A DNA stretch of 64,000 bases from Micromonospora purpureochromogenes (GCF_900091515.1 NZ_LT607410.1:744001-808000), one strand, 5' to 3'; positions 51,020 to 59,843 are shown, numbered from the stretch's first letter. The notes: a model not told the origin generated them from the sequence alone. A program made the numbers and translations.

Positions 51020-51835
51020 CTACGCGTCGAAGAGGAAGCCGAGCCGGTCGACCGCGTCCTGCTGCACCCGGCGCGTCGCCTCCACATAGATCGACTTGGT
51101 GACCGTGGGAGAGCTGTGCCCGAGCACATCCTGAATCCGTTCGAGCGGCACGCCCTGGTCGTAAAGCAGCGTCGCGCACGAATGGCGCAGGTCATGCACA
51201 CGAATGCGCCGAACTCCCGCCCGCTCGCACAACTGGTCAAAGTGCCGATTGATATTGCGGGGCTCGATCGGAGTGCCGATCTTCGTGGTGAACAGCAATC
51301 CATGCTCCTGCCAGCGGTCCCCGGCCGCCTCCCGCTCCGTCCGTTGCAGCGCCCGATGACCGCGCAGCACGTCGACCAGACTGAGCGGCAGAGCCACGGC
51401 CCGCTCCGAGCCGTCCGTCTTCACCGGCCCGAACCGGAGCTCACCGCCGGTGCGTTGCAGCGACTGCCGAACGCGGAGCACGTTGTCGACCAGGTCCACG
51501 TCGACCCATCGCAGCGCCAGCGCCTCACCGCGGCGAAGCCCAAGGGCCAAGGCGACCGAGTAGAGCGCGTACCACCGGTCATCCCGCGCCGTCTTCAAGA
51601 ACCGCTTGGCCTCATCAGCCGTCCATGGCGTGAACTTTGGCCGGTACCGGTGCGAGATCCGCAGGGCCTTCGCCGGGTTGCTCGCCACCAGCTCCTCCGT
51701 CACCGCGTCTTGAAGCGCCGCCCGCAGCAGCCGGTGGGCGTAGCGGATCAAGGCGGCCCGCAAGCGGGCCGCGCCGGCCCGGCACCGGCCTGCTGGCGAC
51801 CTCCGGCCGGCATCGGCCGGGCCGGCCGGCCACAC
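51020..51835 (-). pseudogene. int: Tyrosine recombinase (integrase), N-terminally truncated
   Basis: The native part is 51020-51746 (~241 residues), beginning within IRYAHRLLRAALQDAV, i.e. at the end of the core-binding domain. The catalytic domain is complete: Arg in LGLRRGEAL, Lys in VKTDGSERAV, HDLRHSCATLL, LGHSS and Tyr in TKSIYVEATRR. Upstream of 51747 the frame enters the ~300-bp repeat and reads unrelated Ala/Arg-rich sequence to a start at 51835. The SAM-like N-terminal domain is gone, so integration activity is probably lost. It would recombine at the tRNA-Arg site. Confidence 0.85.
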
Positions 51836-52047
51836 TGGCGGATGAGAAGACCTTGAAGACCTCGGGGCTCCGCCCCGAACCCCGGCCCTCCTCAGAGATC
51901 GGCCGGGAGCGGATCACCTCGCCGGGCACCACAAGGGCTACCAGCCTCCCCGGACGGGGCCAAGGTCGTTCGGCTGGTGAGGCGCTCCACCTTGTCCCCG
52001 TCCGGGGAGGCTGGACGGTCAACGACTGCCCGACGAGGAGATCCGCC
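51747..52047 (+). repeat. ~300-bp repeat, copy A
   Basis: Begins atcaaggcggcccgcaag and ends gacgaggagatccgcc. About 85% identical by eye to copy B (54757-55055), with a 3-base gap. It has several self-complementary segments. It starts exactly where the integrase homology ends. Confidence 0.85.
51941..52014. ncRNA. Long hairpin inside repeat A (possible structured RNA)
   Basis: Left arm 51941-51959 (ccagcctccccggacgggg) pairs perfectly with 51996-52014; inside it, caaggt pairs with accttg, leaving a 22-base loop. In copy B one of two stem changes keeps pairing as G-U. RNA function is inference; strand is unknown. Confidence 0.45.
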
Positions 52048-52062
52048 GCAGCAGCGCGGTTG

Positions 52063-52767
52063 TCAAGCGTCGCCACCGGACCCCAACAGCAAGCTGACCT
52101 GAGCCAACGTGTCTGACGACATAGCCCCAGGGCGGCGGAACGCGGACCTAGTCTCGCTGATCCGCCCGGCCGAGGTCCGAGTCCAGTGCTGCGGACCCCA
52201 GCAGCCCTGCTCCTCAAGGAGTATCCGGGCCAGCGCCCCGGTCTCTCCAGCGGCGCCGCAGGCGGTCAACATCGCAGCGAGGACATCGCCCGCATCCAAG
52301 GGAAGGTCCGCGTCACTCATGATCGGCAACAACAGAAGGAAGGTGTAGGGGTCAAGGCGCGGGGCCGATCCGGCTTCGGCCGCCTTATGCGCGACGGCGA
52401 GCAACTCTGGCCAGCACAGCCCCGGCCCCCTGAAGCAACCTTCGACCCTTGCCAAGGGAACCGTCGCCTTCCACTCAGGATGGTGCAGCAGGTAGTCGTA
52501 CCCTCCTTCCCGGGGAAGGTTGCGGTACACGACATAAAGCAGGTGCCCTGCCGAGAGCGGGACTGACAGCACTGGCCACTGGCGCTCATCGCTGACCCGT
52601 TCGAAAAACTGCAACAGGTCGGCCTTGCTGACCCCGAATCCCGCACACAGCGGCTCTTCGACGCCGTTGGTGCATTGCAACAAGTGGCTCGCCCAGAACA
52701 GTGGCTCGTCTACCAGGTACGCCCCATCGACCAAGGGGTCGTCTTCATAGCCTGGGATCTTGTGCAT
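52063..52767 (-). CDS. Hypothetical protein carried by the tRNA-Arg island
   Basis: 234 residues from ATG 52767. Soluble, no signal peptide. Composition is less extreme in G+C than the neighbourhood. Segments such as HKIPGYEDDPLVDGAYLVDE, HLLYVVYRNLPREGGYDYLL and DPYTFLLLLPIMSDADLPLD show an ordered alpha/beta protein, but I do not recognise the family. It is the only intact cargo gene between the left and right att copies, so it may be the surviving payload. Confidence 0.65.
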   Translation of the reverse strand: MHKIPGYEDDPLVDGAYLVDEPLFWASHLLQCTNGVEEPLCAGFGVSKADLLQFFERVSDERQWPVLSVPLSAGHLLYVVYRNLPREGGYDYLLHHPEWKATVPLARVEGCFRGPGLCWPELLAVAHKAAEAGSAPRLDPYTFLLLLPIMSDADLPLDAGDVLAAMLTACGAAGETGALARILLEEQGCWGPQHWTRTSAGRISETRSAFRRPGAMSSDTLAQVSLLLGSGGDA

Positions 52768-52789
52768 CGGCCGATTCTGGCACAGATCT

Positions 52790-52808
52790 CTGACCCCAGC
52801 CTGACCCC
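52790..52808 (+). other. Paired ctgacccc sites, right (candidate arm sites)
   Basis: Two direct copies 11 bases apart, ~90 bases inside the right att copy. Confidence 0.5.
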
Positions 52809-52919
52809 AGCACGACGCCAACGGCCGCCACTAGGTGAACGCTGGCCACGAGCTAGCCGGGAGACGAGGCGGGTGTCGGCGGATGCGGGACGCTCCTACG
52901 GATCAGAAGGTTAGGGGTT
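52798..52919 (+). repeat. 122-bp att-arm repeat, copy 1
   Basis: Matches 54622-54743 over the same length (about 75-80% by eye), running from agcctgacccc through gacgccaac and gtgaacg to the att core. Shows that the second and third att sites come from related elements. Confidence 0.7.
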
Positions 52920-52943
52920 CGAGTCCCTTCGGGCGCACAGCAG
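52896..52943 (+). other. Second att copy (attR of first element)
   Basis: 47 of 48 bases match the tRNA-Arg 3' half at 50900-50947. It is followed by a short hairpin (aggggccgt / acggcccct). Confidence 0.85.
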
Positions 52944-53433
52944 CTGAGGGGCCGTTTCGGGAGACCGAGACGGCCCCTTTCCGTCTCGTACAGCAGCGAA
53001 GTACAGCAGTACGTCACGCCGTTTCCGGCCATTCATGCGCTCGCCCAGGCGCTTCAACGCCTCGCGGGTCTGCTTTCGAGCTGACCTTGGTGTAGATCTC
53101 CATCGTGACCTTGATGTCGGCGTGCCGCAGGATCTGCATTGCCACCCGCGGGTGCACGTCGAGGTCCGCCAGGACGCTGGTGCAGGTCCGTCGAGCACCT
53201 GCACCAGTCCCAGTCATCGCTCGGACCCTACCGCCCACAGGACAGGATTTAGCAGACAGACTGCGCCGACTTCGCGGGGCTGAGCTGCAAGCGTGCTGGT
53301 GCATGCCCAATGCAGCGGCCGACGGCGGATAACCGCGATCCTGTGGCTGTACAGCCATCCGTACAGCAAAGCCACCAGCATCGACGGGATGACCAGGAGC
53401 GCAGCTGCCCGACCAGCCATCCGCGATCTTCTT
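52944..53433. other. 490-bp degenerate stretch
   Basis: Contains the second integrase remnant (52989-53193) and nothing else convincing. A 68-residue frame with one hydrophobic segment (53214-53420, minus) has no ribosome site or homology that I recognise. Confidence 0.5.
52989..53193 (-). pseudogene. Second integrase remnant, frameshifted
   Basis: One frame gives LADLDVHPRVAMQILRHAD and IKVTMEIYTKVSSKAD (catalytic His and the Tyr nucleophile of a tyrosine recombinase); exactly at 53069 homology jumps to another frame, TREALKRLGERMNG, then VLLYFAAV. The HDLRH box and everything N-terminal are missing. It is of a different subfamily from the integrase at 51020, so two separate integrations into this tRNA are recorded. 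Confidence 0.8.
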
Positions 53434-54432
53434 CTAACCCCAAGGCCGGAGGGGGTCGTCCACGCCGACGCTTTGCAGCCGCCATTGAGACTCGTCCGGT
53501 AGGGCGTTCCACCTCGTGGCTCGCCAGGCCAACTCCTGCGGGGTCGGTTCGTCGCTGATGCCGCCGTTCTTGCGGAACCAGGTCAGCGTCTTGGCTAGAC
53601 CCGTGGCTAGGTCGTCGTGGTTTACCACCCCGTGCGTGGCAAGTCGGGTCACGTCGAGCACCAGTTCCGCGTCGCGGAACGGGAAGTAGTCACGCGCACG
53701 GACGGTGGGGTCAGGGGCAGGAACCACCCTCGGCGGTACTCCGGCGACCTCCCCGAGAATCGCCAGATACTCGCGGAGGGTGTAGCTGGCCGGCTCGCCC
53801 ACGTTGAACGTTCCCGCGGCCAGCTGGCCCGCGCACCCGGCGGCCACCACCTGGGCGAGCGCTTGGGCATGGCAGAACTGGATGCGGGTGTCGCCATCGC
53901 CGGGGACGAAGACCGGCTGGCCAGCCAGGATGCGAGCCCACAGGAACTGCTCGCGTGGGTCCGGGTTGTGCGGACCGTAAACGTACGGCGGCCGGAGGAC
54001 GGTCAGACCGCTGTGGCATGCACCGCGCAGCACGGCCTCGCACTCCGCCTTCGCCTCGCCGTAACCGCCCCAGATGGTGTCGCCGTCGGCCTGGTCGTCC
54101 TCTCGGAACGGCGGGGACGCCACCGACCGGTTGTAGACGGCGGCCGAGCTGATGAAGACATAGTCCAGCTCCTGAGGATCCGGCAACGCCGCGAGCACAT
54201 TGGTGACGTGGTGCGGTTCTGTGCCCGAGACGTCGACGACCGCGTCGAAGCCCCTCAGGCCGAGTTGCTTCAGCTGCGCGGGGTCGTTGCGGTCCGCGAC
54301 GAGCTGCCGTATCCGCGGATCCCACAGCGGCCTGGAACCCCGGTTAAGGACGGTGACCTCGTGATCGTCGAGCAGCGCAGTCACGATGGCGCGGCCGATG
54401 AACTGGGTACCGCCCAGCACCATTACCTGCAT
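53434..54432 (-). CDS. NAD-dependent epimerase/dehydratase (extended SDR)
   Basis: 332 residues from ATG 54432 with AAGGAG 5 bases upstream. Rossmann motif VLGGTQFIGRAIV, catalytic Tyr/Lys in YGEAKAE, RPPYVYGP and a substrate domain with FNVGEPASYTLREYL. Closest in style to CSP41/isoflavone-reductase-like SDRs of actinomycetes. It lies between the second and third att copies, so it is likely cargo of the second element. Substrate unknown. Confidence 0.82.
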   Translation of the reverse strand: MQVMVLGGTQFIGRAIVTALLDDHEVTVLNRGSRPLWDPRIRQLVADRNDPAQLKQLGLRGFDAVVDVSGTEPHHVTNVLAALPDPQELDYVFISSAAVYNRSVASPPFREDDQADGDTIWGGYGEAKAECEAVLRGACHSGLTVLRPPYVYGPHNPDPREQFLWARILAGQPVFVPGDGDTRIQFCHAQALAQVVAAGCAGQLAAGTFNVGEPASYTLREYLAILGEVAGVPPRVVPAPDPTVRARDYFPFRDAELVLDVTRLATHGVVNHDDLATGLAKTLTWFRKNGGISDEPTPQELAWRATRWNALPDESQWRLQSVGVDDPLRPWG

Positions 54433-54621
54433 GGTCACTCCTTGAGAATGGCGGGCGAATTGCCCACGGTCAGCCTGCCCTCAGACGGCATCATCCCTCC
54501 GTGCCATTAGCGTGCCATTGAGCTAGGACAGCAGGGGTCAGCCGAGACCACTAGAGACCACTGCGACCAGGCCGCCAACAGCCGGACATCGACAATTCCC
54601 AAGCTGTTGGTACCTAACCCA

Positions 54622-54743
54622 AGCCTGACCCCGGCGCGACGCCAACAGCCGCTATCAGGTGAACGTCGGCAAGGACCTGGCGGCGAGGCGAGCCGGGTGC
54701 CGGTGGACACCCGGCGCTCCTACGGATCAGAAGGTTAGGGGTT
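54622..54743 (+). repeat. 122-bp att-arm repeat, copy 2, ending in a truncated att core
   Basis: Arm sequence as in 52798-52919, followed by 24 bases of the tRNA-Arg core (54720-54743, ctacggatcagaaggttagg...). The match stops there and the rest of the T-arm and acceptor stem is missing; repeat B begins 14 bases later. Confidence 0.75.
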
Positions 54744-54756
54744 TCCGCTTTATCAA

Positions 54757-55055
54757 ATCAAGGCGGCCCGCAAGTGGGCCGCGCCGGCCCGGCCCCGGCC
54801 TGCTGGCGACCTCCGGCCGGCATCGGCCGGGCCGGCCGGCCAGGCTGACGGACGATCAGGGCCCGAAGACCTCGGGGCTCCGCCCTGAACCCCGACCCTC
54901 CTCAGAGATCAGCCGCGGATCCCCTCGACGGGCACCACAAGGGCTACCAGCCTCCCCGGATGGGGGCGAAGGTCGTTCGTTCCGGTAGGGCGCTCCACCT
55001 TGTCCCCGTCCTGGGAGGCTGGACGGTCTACGACTGCCCGACGAGGAGATCCGCC
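54757..55055 (+). repeat. ~300-bp repeat, copy B
   Basis: Second copy of 51747-52047. It contains the equivalent hairpin at 54947-55022 (arms 54947-54965 and 55004-55022). It follows the broken att copy and ends 20 bases before the stop of the 2'-5' RNA ligase gene. Confidence 0.85.
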
Positions 55056-55074
55056 CACCGGCCGCGCCTCAACT

Positions 55075-55644
55075 TCATGCCGTGACCGCTTCGAGTTGCG
55101 TACCAGCCGCCGCGGGTGGTGTGGTGCCCAGCGGGAACTCGCAGACGGTGCGCCAAGGGCTTACGTCCGGCGTTCCGGCGATGAGCCGGACCTTGTCGAT
55201 GGCCGCGTTGATCGGCAGGTGCGCGGAGATGGTTTCCGCGGCGTGGCTCAGCATGGGCTTGGCGGCGTCGTGACCGATGGTCAGGTGCGGCACCACGTCG
55301 CTGTACGCCCCGGCATACGGGGGCGCCTCGGGAAACTGCTGCCACACCGCCGCAGTGAGCTCCCGGAACGGACGATCTGGCTGCGGAGCAAGCCAGACGA
55401 CCGTGTCACCAAACCAGCCGACGTGAGTCAGTGCAACGTCGAACCGCGGTATGCCGGCAATGGTCTCGCGCAGCACGGCCAAGGCCTGCTCATTGATCTG
55501 CTGCGGGGGCAGGAACGGGTAGAGGACGGTCACGTGCGCTGGCACGCCCCACGAGGCAGCCCGGTCGAGCGATGCCCGGAACCGGCCTACCGCCTCCTCG
55601 GCCTCGGGTATCGGCACGATGAGCGCCGTCTGGGTCGGTTCCAT
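55075..55644 (-). CDS. 2'-5' RNA ligase family protein (2H phosphoesterase)
   Basis: 189 residues. Two HxT motifs of the 2H superfamily: H37-V-T39 in PAHVTVLYPF and H120-L-T122 in VPHLTIGHD. Enzymes of this type act on 2'-5' or cyclic phosphodiester bonds in RNA or small nucleotides. Cytoplasmic. It lies just right of the island and is probably chromosomal. Confidence 0.88.
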   Translation of the reverse strand: MEPTQTALIVPIPEAEEAVGRFRASLDRAASWGVPAHVTVLYPFLPPQQINEQALAVLRETIAGIPRFDVALTHVGWFGDTVVWLAPQPDRPFRELTAAVWQQFPEAPPYAGAYSDVVPHLTIGHDAAKPMLSHAAETISAHLPINAAIDKVRLIAGTPDVSPWRTVCEFPLGTTPPAAAGTQLEAVTA

Positions 55645-55988
55645 ACCCGTAGTTTTCCGACCATGGCCGGTGCAGGTCTACTGGATTTCGCCACCGGTGC
55701 TGGGTAGGGCCCGCCCGGTGGACGGCATTGGGACGACCCTGCCGAGGCTACGGAGCAGAGAATCACACGGGCCATCCACGGGCCATAGACCGAGGCCCAG
55801 CGGGGGTAAACGAGCTCGGCATCAGCGCGACCAGCAAATCGCCAGCGAAGCGCAGCGGGTCCTGGACCGGTAGCCCGTCGATCGCAGGCGACAACCGGGG
55901 TACGGCTCACACGTATCTAGCGAATGGGGTCCGGCCGGAACGGCCGGACCCCATTTCCCTCAAGCTCCACCAACACACGTACGACGGT
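55645..55988. other. 344-bp intergenic stretch
   Basis: Holds the terminator at 55923-55955 and the promoter region of the 2'-5' RNA ligase gene. No gene seen. Confidence 0.5.
55923..55955. terminator. 15-bp perfect hairpin
   Basis: aatggggtccggccg, loop gaa, exact complement. Downstream of the secreted propeller-like gene on the minus strand. Confidence 0.8.
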
Positions 55989-57329
55989 CTAGGACCGGAT
56001 TCCCTGGGTGGTGACGAAGTAGGGGTCGACGCTCACCTGGATCTGCAGATCGACCTGGAACCGCCGCTCCCAGGCGACTGCCGCCCGTCCGTCAGGGGTC
56101 ACCGCGGCTGTCGGGTCGACACCGATCCCCACGATCACCTCCGTGGTGCCGAAGGTGCCCGACCGGGTCACGCGACGTGCCTCCACGCTGCCGACCGAGT
56201 TGTTGATGCCCTTCCCCTGCCAGACCACGATGCCGTCACCGTCGTCGTCGAGGCGGACCGAGTGCAGACGGCCCCAGGTCGACAGCAGCACCGGCTGTCC
56301 CACCGTCTGCGCGGGGCTGATGGAGGCGGCGTACAGGTACCCGGTGGAGAACAGGTCCCAGGTCAGCATCATGTCGCCGTCGAGGTCGCCGGCGATCGAG
56401 TAGTTCACCACGTCCGTGTGCAGTGCGGGGGTGAGCTGACGGACGTTGCCGACGGTCCCGTCACGGGCCACCCAGCGACCCCAGACCTGCGTGCTCTGGC
56501 CCTGGTCGCTCCAATGGCGCCAGGTCACCAGGGCGTCGCCGTCCCGGTCCAGCGTGACGTCTGCGGCGAAGTGGCGGTCGATCGGCGAGAGAGGTGCGGA
56601 CACGGTCTTGAGCTCACTGATGGTCCCACCAGCGCTGAGCGTGCGGGCCTGCACGACGTTGTCGTTGGCCCAGGCGAGGACGGCGTCGCCTTCCCGGTCG
56701 TACGCCACCGCCGGCGTTTCCGCAGCTGTCGGAGTCGACGCCAGCACGACAGCCGGCGACAGCGACCCGCTGCTGCTGTACCGGCGCATCATCGGGAAGA
56801 AACTGCCGTCGTCGTGCCCCTCGGCCCAGGTGACCACGGCGTCGCCGTCCGAGTCGATGGCCACGTTGGTGCCGTGGGCCTGCACCCCGCCCGCCGACAC
56901 CGTGATGAGCGGTCCGAGCGTGCCACTCTTGGAGATTCTCCGCGCGTAGATGCTGTTGTCGACGCCGTTGAACGCGCGCCACGCCACGATCGCGTCGCCG
57001 TCGTCGTCGACCGCGACCTGCGGGCTGTGCGGGGCCTGGCCGGCCGGGGACAGGGTGGTCGTGGTGCCCCACCGGCCGTTGTAGCTGCGGGATTTGAACT
57101 GAACGTACCGCGGGTGCGGATAGTCGTGGGATTCACGCACCCAGACGAAGAGCGCGTCGCCCTGCCGGTCGTAGGCCTGTTGCTGATCGTAGGAGTCGTA
57201 CCCCGCCGGTGAAATGGAAAGGGGTTGGCTGAACGCGGCCGAGGCGGGGGCCGGTATCGAGACGACGCCGGCGAGGGAGAGCGCGAGCGCGATGACTGCG
57301 ACGGATCGTCGCGTCCTTGGGCGGGCCAT
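55989..57329 (-). CDS. Secreted propeller-like protein with D-x-D-G-D repeats
   Basis: 446 residues. Signal peptide to ~residue 31 (PASA-AF). At least seven repeats of ~50 residues follow, each with a core such as VAVDDDGDAIVAW, VAIDSDGDAVVTW, VAYDREGDAVLAW, VTLDRDGDALVTW, AGDLDGDMMLTW and VRLDDDGDGIVVW. The acidic loops resemble Ca-binding DxDxDG sites, and seven or eight blades suggest a beta-propeller. Extracellular; ligand unknown. Monocistronic with its own terminator. Confidence 0.82.
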   Translation of the reverse strand: MARPRTRRSVAVIALALSLAGVVSIPAPASAAFSQPLSISPAGYDSYDQQQAYDRQGDALFVWVRESHDYPHPRYVQFKSRSYNGRWGTTTTLSPAGQAPHSPQVAVDDDGDAIVAWRAFNGVDNSIYARRISKSGTLGPLITVSAGGVQAHGTNVAIDSDGDAVVTWAEGHDDGSFFPMMRRYSSSGSLSPAVVLASTPTAAETPAVAYDREGDAVLAWANDNVVQARTLSAGGTISELKTVSAPLSPIDRHFAADVTLDRDGDALVTWRHWSDQGQSTQVWGRWVARDGTVGNVRQLTPALHTDVVNYSIAGDLDGDMMLTWDLFSTGYLYAASISPAQTVGQPVLLSTWGRLHSVRLDDDGDGIVVWQGKGINNSVGSVEARRVTRSGTFGTTEVIVGIGVDPTAAVTPDGRAAVAWERRFQVDLQIQVSVDPYFVTTQGIRS

Positions 57330-57608
57330 CGATGAGGCCTCCGAACATTCCGAGGTTGCGCGGTGACTTCCGGTTATGTCATTGGTCGACGCCGGCCATT
57401 AATCGCGCGGGTCAATTCCCCACCGCTCCGGCGCAACCTGTCGGAGCATAGTGGATGCGGCGGAGAAGTGATGGCCCGCGTCATTGCGGACCGGAGACCG
57501 GCACTTCCACCTTGCCGAGAACCACCAATTCCTGCCGTCGCCACAGCCGCCGAAAGCGCGCCGATGGCATTCATCAAACTGGCGTCACGCACCCGGAGCC
57601 GGCCCGGG

Positions 57609-59108
57609 TCACGCCACGCTGGTCCGTACGCCGGGGACCTGCTGGCGCTCCTGCTTGGCCCTGTACATAGCGGCGTCCGCGCGCTGGATCAACTGCTCAC
57701 CGTTCTCGGCGCGGTCGTTGCAGACCATGCCGATGCTGGCTCCGATCACGACCGGTTCAGCGTCGACCGCGAACGGCTCGCGGAAGGCCGTCTCGATCCG
57801 CAGGCAGAGCTCCGTCGCGTCGTAGCGCTCCATGTCGACACAGAGGACGACGAACTCGTCGCCGCCGAATCGGCTCACCGTGTCGCCCGGGCGCAGGCAA
57901 CGGGCCAGCCGCTCGGCCACCTGGACCAGTAGCTGATCACCGCCGGGGTGGCCGTACCGGTCGTTCACGGCCTTGAACCCGTCCAGATCACAGAAGAGCA
58001 CGACCACCGGCCGACCGCCCGCGAGCGCGGCGTCCAATCGGTTGGCGAACTCGTGACGGTTCGGCAGGTTGGTCAGGGGGTCGAAGCTCGCCTGGTACCG
58101 GAGGACCCGCATCCGCTCCGACCACACGCCCCAGATCCGGAGCATGACCAGCGGGGTCACCGCGGCCGTGCTGACGGCCAGCAGCGCCGTGTCGACGTCC
58201 CGGCCGGACAGCTCACTGGCCCCGCCCACGGCGGGCATGGCGCACAGCGCGAGCCCGAGGAAGACCAGGCGCCCCTTGCTCAGGTCGTCCTTCGGCGCCG
58301 GACCGGGCTGGAGCAGGCGTACCACCGACCGGGCGAGCCCGCACAACCCCACCGCCGTGTAGCCGGCGAGGTAGATCATGTCCGTGTACGCGGGCCGAGA
58401 GCCGGATCCCGGTACGACCACCAGCGCGACGGTGATCACGCCGGCCAGCGAGAGGCCCATCGCCGCGACCAGGAACCACAGCGCCGAAATGAACTCCCTG
58501 GCCGTGAGCAGCAGCCGGGTCAGGCAGCCGAAGATTCCGGTCAGCATGAAGACCGTCACGCACGTCGCGATCTGCGACACCTGCGCGGCGGCGACCTCCC
58601 GCAGGTGCGGCAGCAGCAGGAAACTCCAGATCACACCGCCAACCGCCATCGCCACGATGGTGCTGTCGATCAACCCGCCGACGTCGTCACGACCGCGCCG
58701 CGCGACGATCGTGATCGCCCCGGAGAACATGAATACCTGGGCCAGGGCCGCGAAGACCGCGGCGATCGTGCCGTCGCCGCTCGGCAACTGCATCGCGAAG
58801 ACGTACCAGTACCAGGCCACGTTGCCGGCGTTGAAGCTGACCAGCGCGGCGAGCAGGAACCACATGGGCTTGCGGCTGTCGGCGGGCGTCCGGATCAGCC
58901 CGACCACCACAGCGGGGACCGTCGCGAACGACAGGACGAGGTAGTCGACCATCCGCTGCGCGTCGGACAGGTACGGATAGACCGCGATGCCGGCCAGGCA
59001 GAGCGTCAGGTAGGCGAGGCTCAGGCCGAGACCGCCCGGCACCGAGTGCAGGCCGCGATACCGGCCCATCGGGCGCGCTTCCCAGTCGACCCCGTCGAAC
59101 ACGCTCAC
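57609..59108 (-). CDS. Membrane-bound diguanylate cyclase (GGDEF)
   Basis: 499 residues from GTG 59108, with TACCGT six bases before it (leaderless). Nine or ten membrane helices (residues ~25-300) form the sensor; the C-terminal GGDEF domain (~325-490) has FDPLTNLPNRHEF, CDLDGFKAVND and active-site RFGGDEFVVL. The inhibitory-site RPGD lies five residues before GGDEF, so product inhibition is expected. Makes cyclic di-GMP from GTP. ATG 59069 is an alternative start. Confidence 0.9.
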   Translation of the reverse strand: MSVFDGVDWEARPMGRYRGLHSVPGGLGLSLAYLTLCLAGIAVYPYLSDAQRMVDYLVLSFATVPAVVVGLIRTPADSRKPMWFLLAALVSFNAGNVAWYWYVFAMQLPSGDGTIAAVFAALAQVFMFSGAITIVARRGRDDVGGLIDSTIVAMAVGGVIWSFLLLPHLREVAAAQVSQIATCVTVFMLTGIFGCLTRLLLTAREFISALWFLVAAMGLSLAGVITVALVVVPGSGSRPAYTDMIYLAGYTAVGLCGLARSVVRLLQPGPAPKDDLSKGRLVFLGLALCAMPAVGGASELSGRDVDTALLAVSTAAVTPLVMLRIWGVWSERMRVLRYQASFDPLTNLPNRHEFANRLDAALAGGRPVVVLFCDLDGFKAVNDRYGHPGGDQLLVQVAERLARCLRPGDTVSRFGGDEFVVLCVDMERYDATELCLRIETAFREPFAVDAEPVVIGASIGMVCNDRAENGEQLIQRADAAMYRAKQERQQVPGVRTSVA

Positions 59109-59114
59109 GGCAAC

Positions 59115-59120
59115 ACGGTA
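59115..59120 (-). promoter_or_regulatory. -10 box of leaderless diguanylate cyclase transcript
   Basis: TACCGT with 6 bases to GTG 59108. Confidence 0.45.
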
Positions 59121-59330
59121 AGGCGGTGATCGACGGCCGCCAACCACCGGTATCGCTACATCCACGCGAACCCACCCTTCCCCACAATGAACCGTCCACC
59201 TCGACCGTCCCGGCCAGCGGGATTGCCGGATGGCGGCCCGCATCCGGCGGGATACGGTGCGCGGGACGGGCGGTGCGAGCGGGTCGCCGTCGATGCGCCG
59301 GCCGCTCCCGGTCCGTACGGTGAGGACGAG

Positions 59331-59843
59331 GTGACGGGTTCCACCGATGACAGCCGCCCCGGGTGGGACGCGCTGCCCGACCGGGACGACGCCGTGAACT
59401 CCGCCGGCCTGTGTCCGCGCTGTGGCCGGTCGACGACCGACTACGTCTGCCTGCACTGCGCCGCCGAGCACGACTTCCGGGGTGCCTCACTGGTCCGCCG
59501 GTTCGTCGACGTTGCCGACCGGTACTCCGAGGAACCGGTGCCGTCGCCCGTTCGCGAGTCAAGCGGCGAGCCGACGCCCGGCGCGGACCCGCCCACCCCG
59601 GCGCCGACCTGGACGGCTGCGCCGACTCCGGCCGGACCAGGCCATGCGCGGCGAGGGGTGCCGGCCGTCCGTACCCGTCACCCGCTCGATCCCAGCGGAC
59701 GGGGCCCACGGGGGGTGCTCGCGGCCGTGGCGATCGCCGTCGGCGCGATCCTGCTCGCCACGGTGGTCGGGATCGTGGGCGCCGTGGTGACCGGCCCGGG
59801 TGACGGGGGAAGCCCGGGCGTGAAGGCGACTCCGAGCCGTTAG
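59331..59843 (+). CDS. Zinc-ribbon single-pass membrane protein
   Basis: 170 residues if GTG 59331 (GAGGA 4 bases upstream) is the start; the frame is open to ATG 59187, but the extra 48 residues are Pro/Arg/Gly-rich. The ribbon CPRCGRSTTDYVCLHC is followed by a Pro-rich linker and one membrane helix (VLAAVAIAVGAILLATVVGIV) with a short outside tail. No catalytic motif. Function unknown; divergent from the GGDEF gene. Confidence 0.65.
   Translation: MTGSTDDSRPGWDALPDRDDAVNSAGLCPRCGRSTTDYVCLHCAAEHDFRGASLVRRFVDVADRYSEEPVPSPVRESSGEPTPGADPPTPAPTWTAAPTPAGPGHARRGVPAVRTRHPLDPSGRGPRGVLAAVAIAVGAILLATVVGIVGAVVTGPGDGGSPGVKATPSR

Noticed and set aside
50779..51303. Open frame reading through tRNA-Ser, tRNA-Arg and the integrase 3' region
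   Set aside because: It arises by translating tRNA genes backwards, a well-known annotation artefact.
53214..53420. 68-residue frame with one hydrophobic stretch
   Set aside because: No ribosome site, in a degenerate island region, no recognisable homology.
54820..55345. Frames over repeat B and the 2'-5' RNA ligase
   Set aside because: Arg/Ala/Gly-rich shadows; the ligase frame has both HxT motifs.
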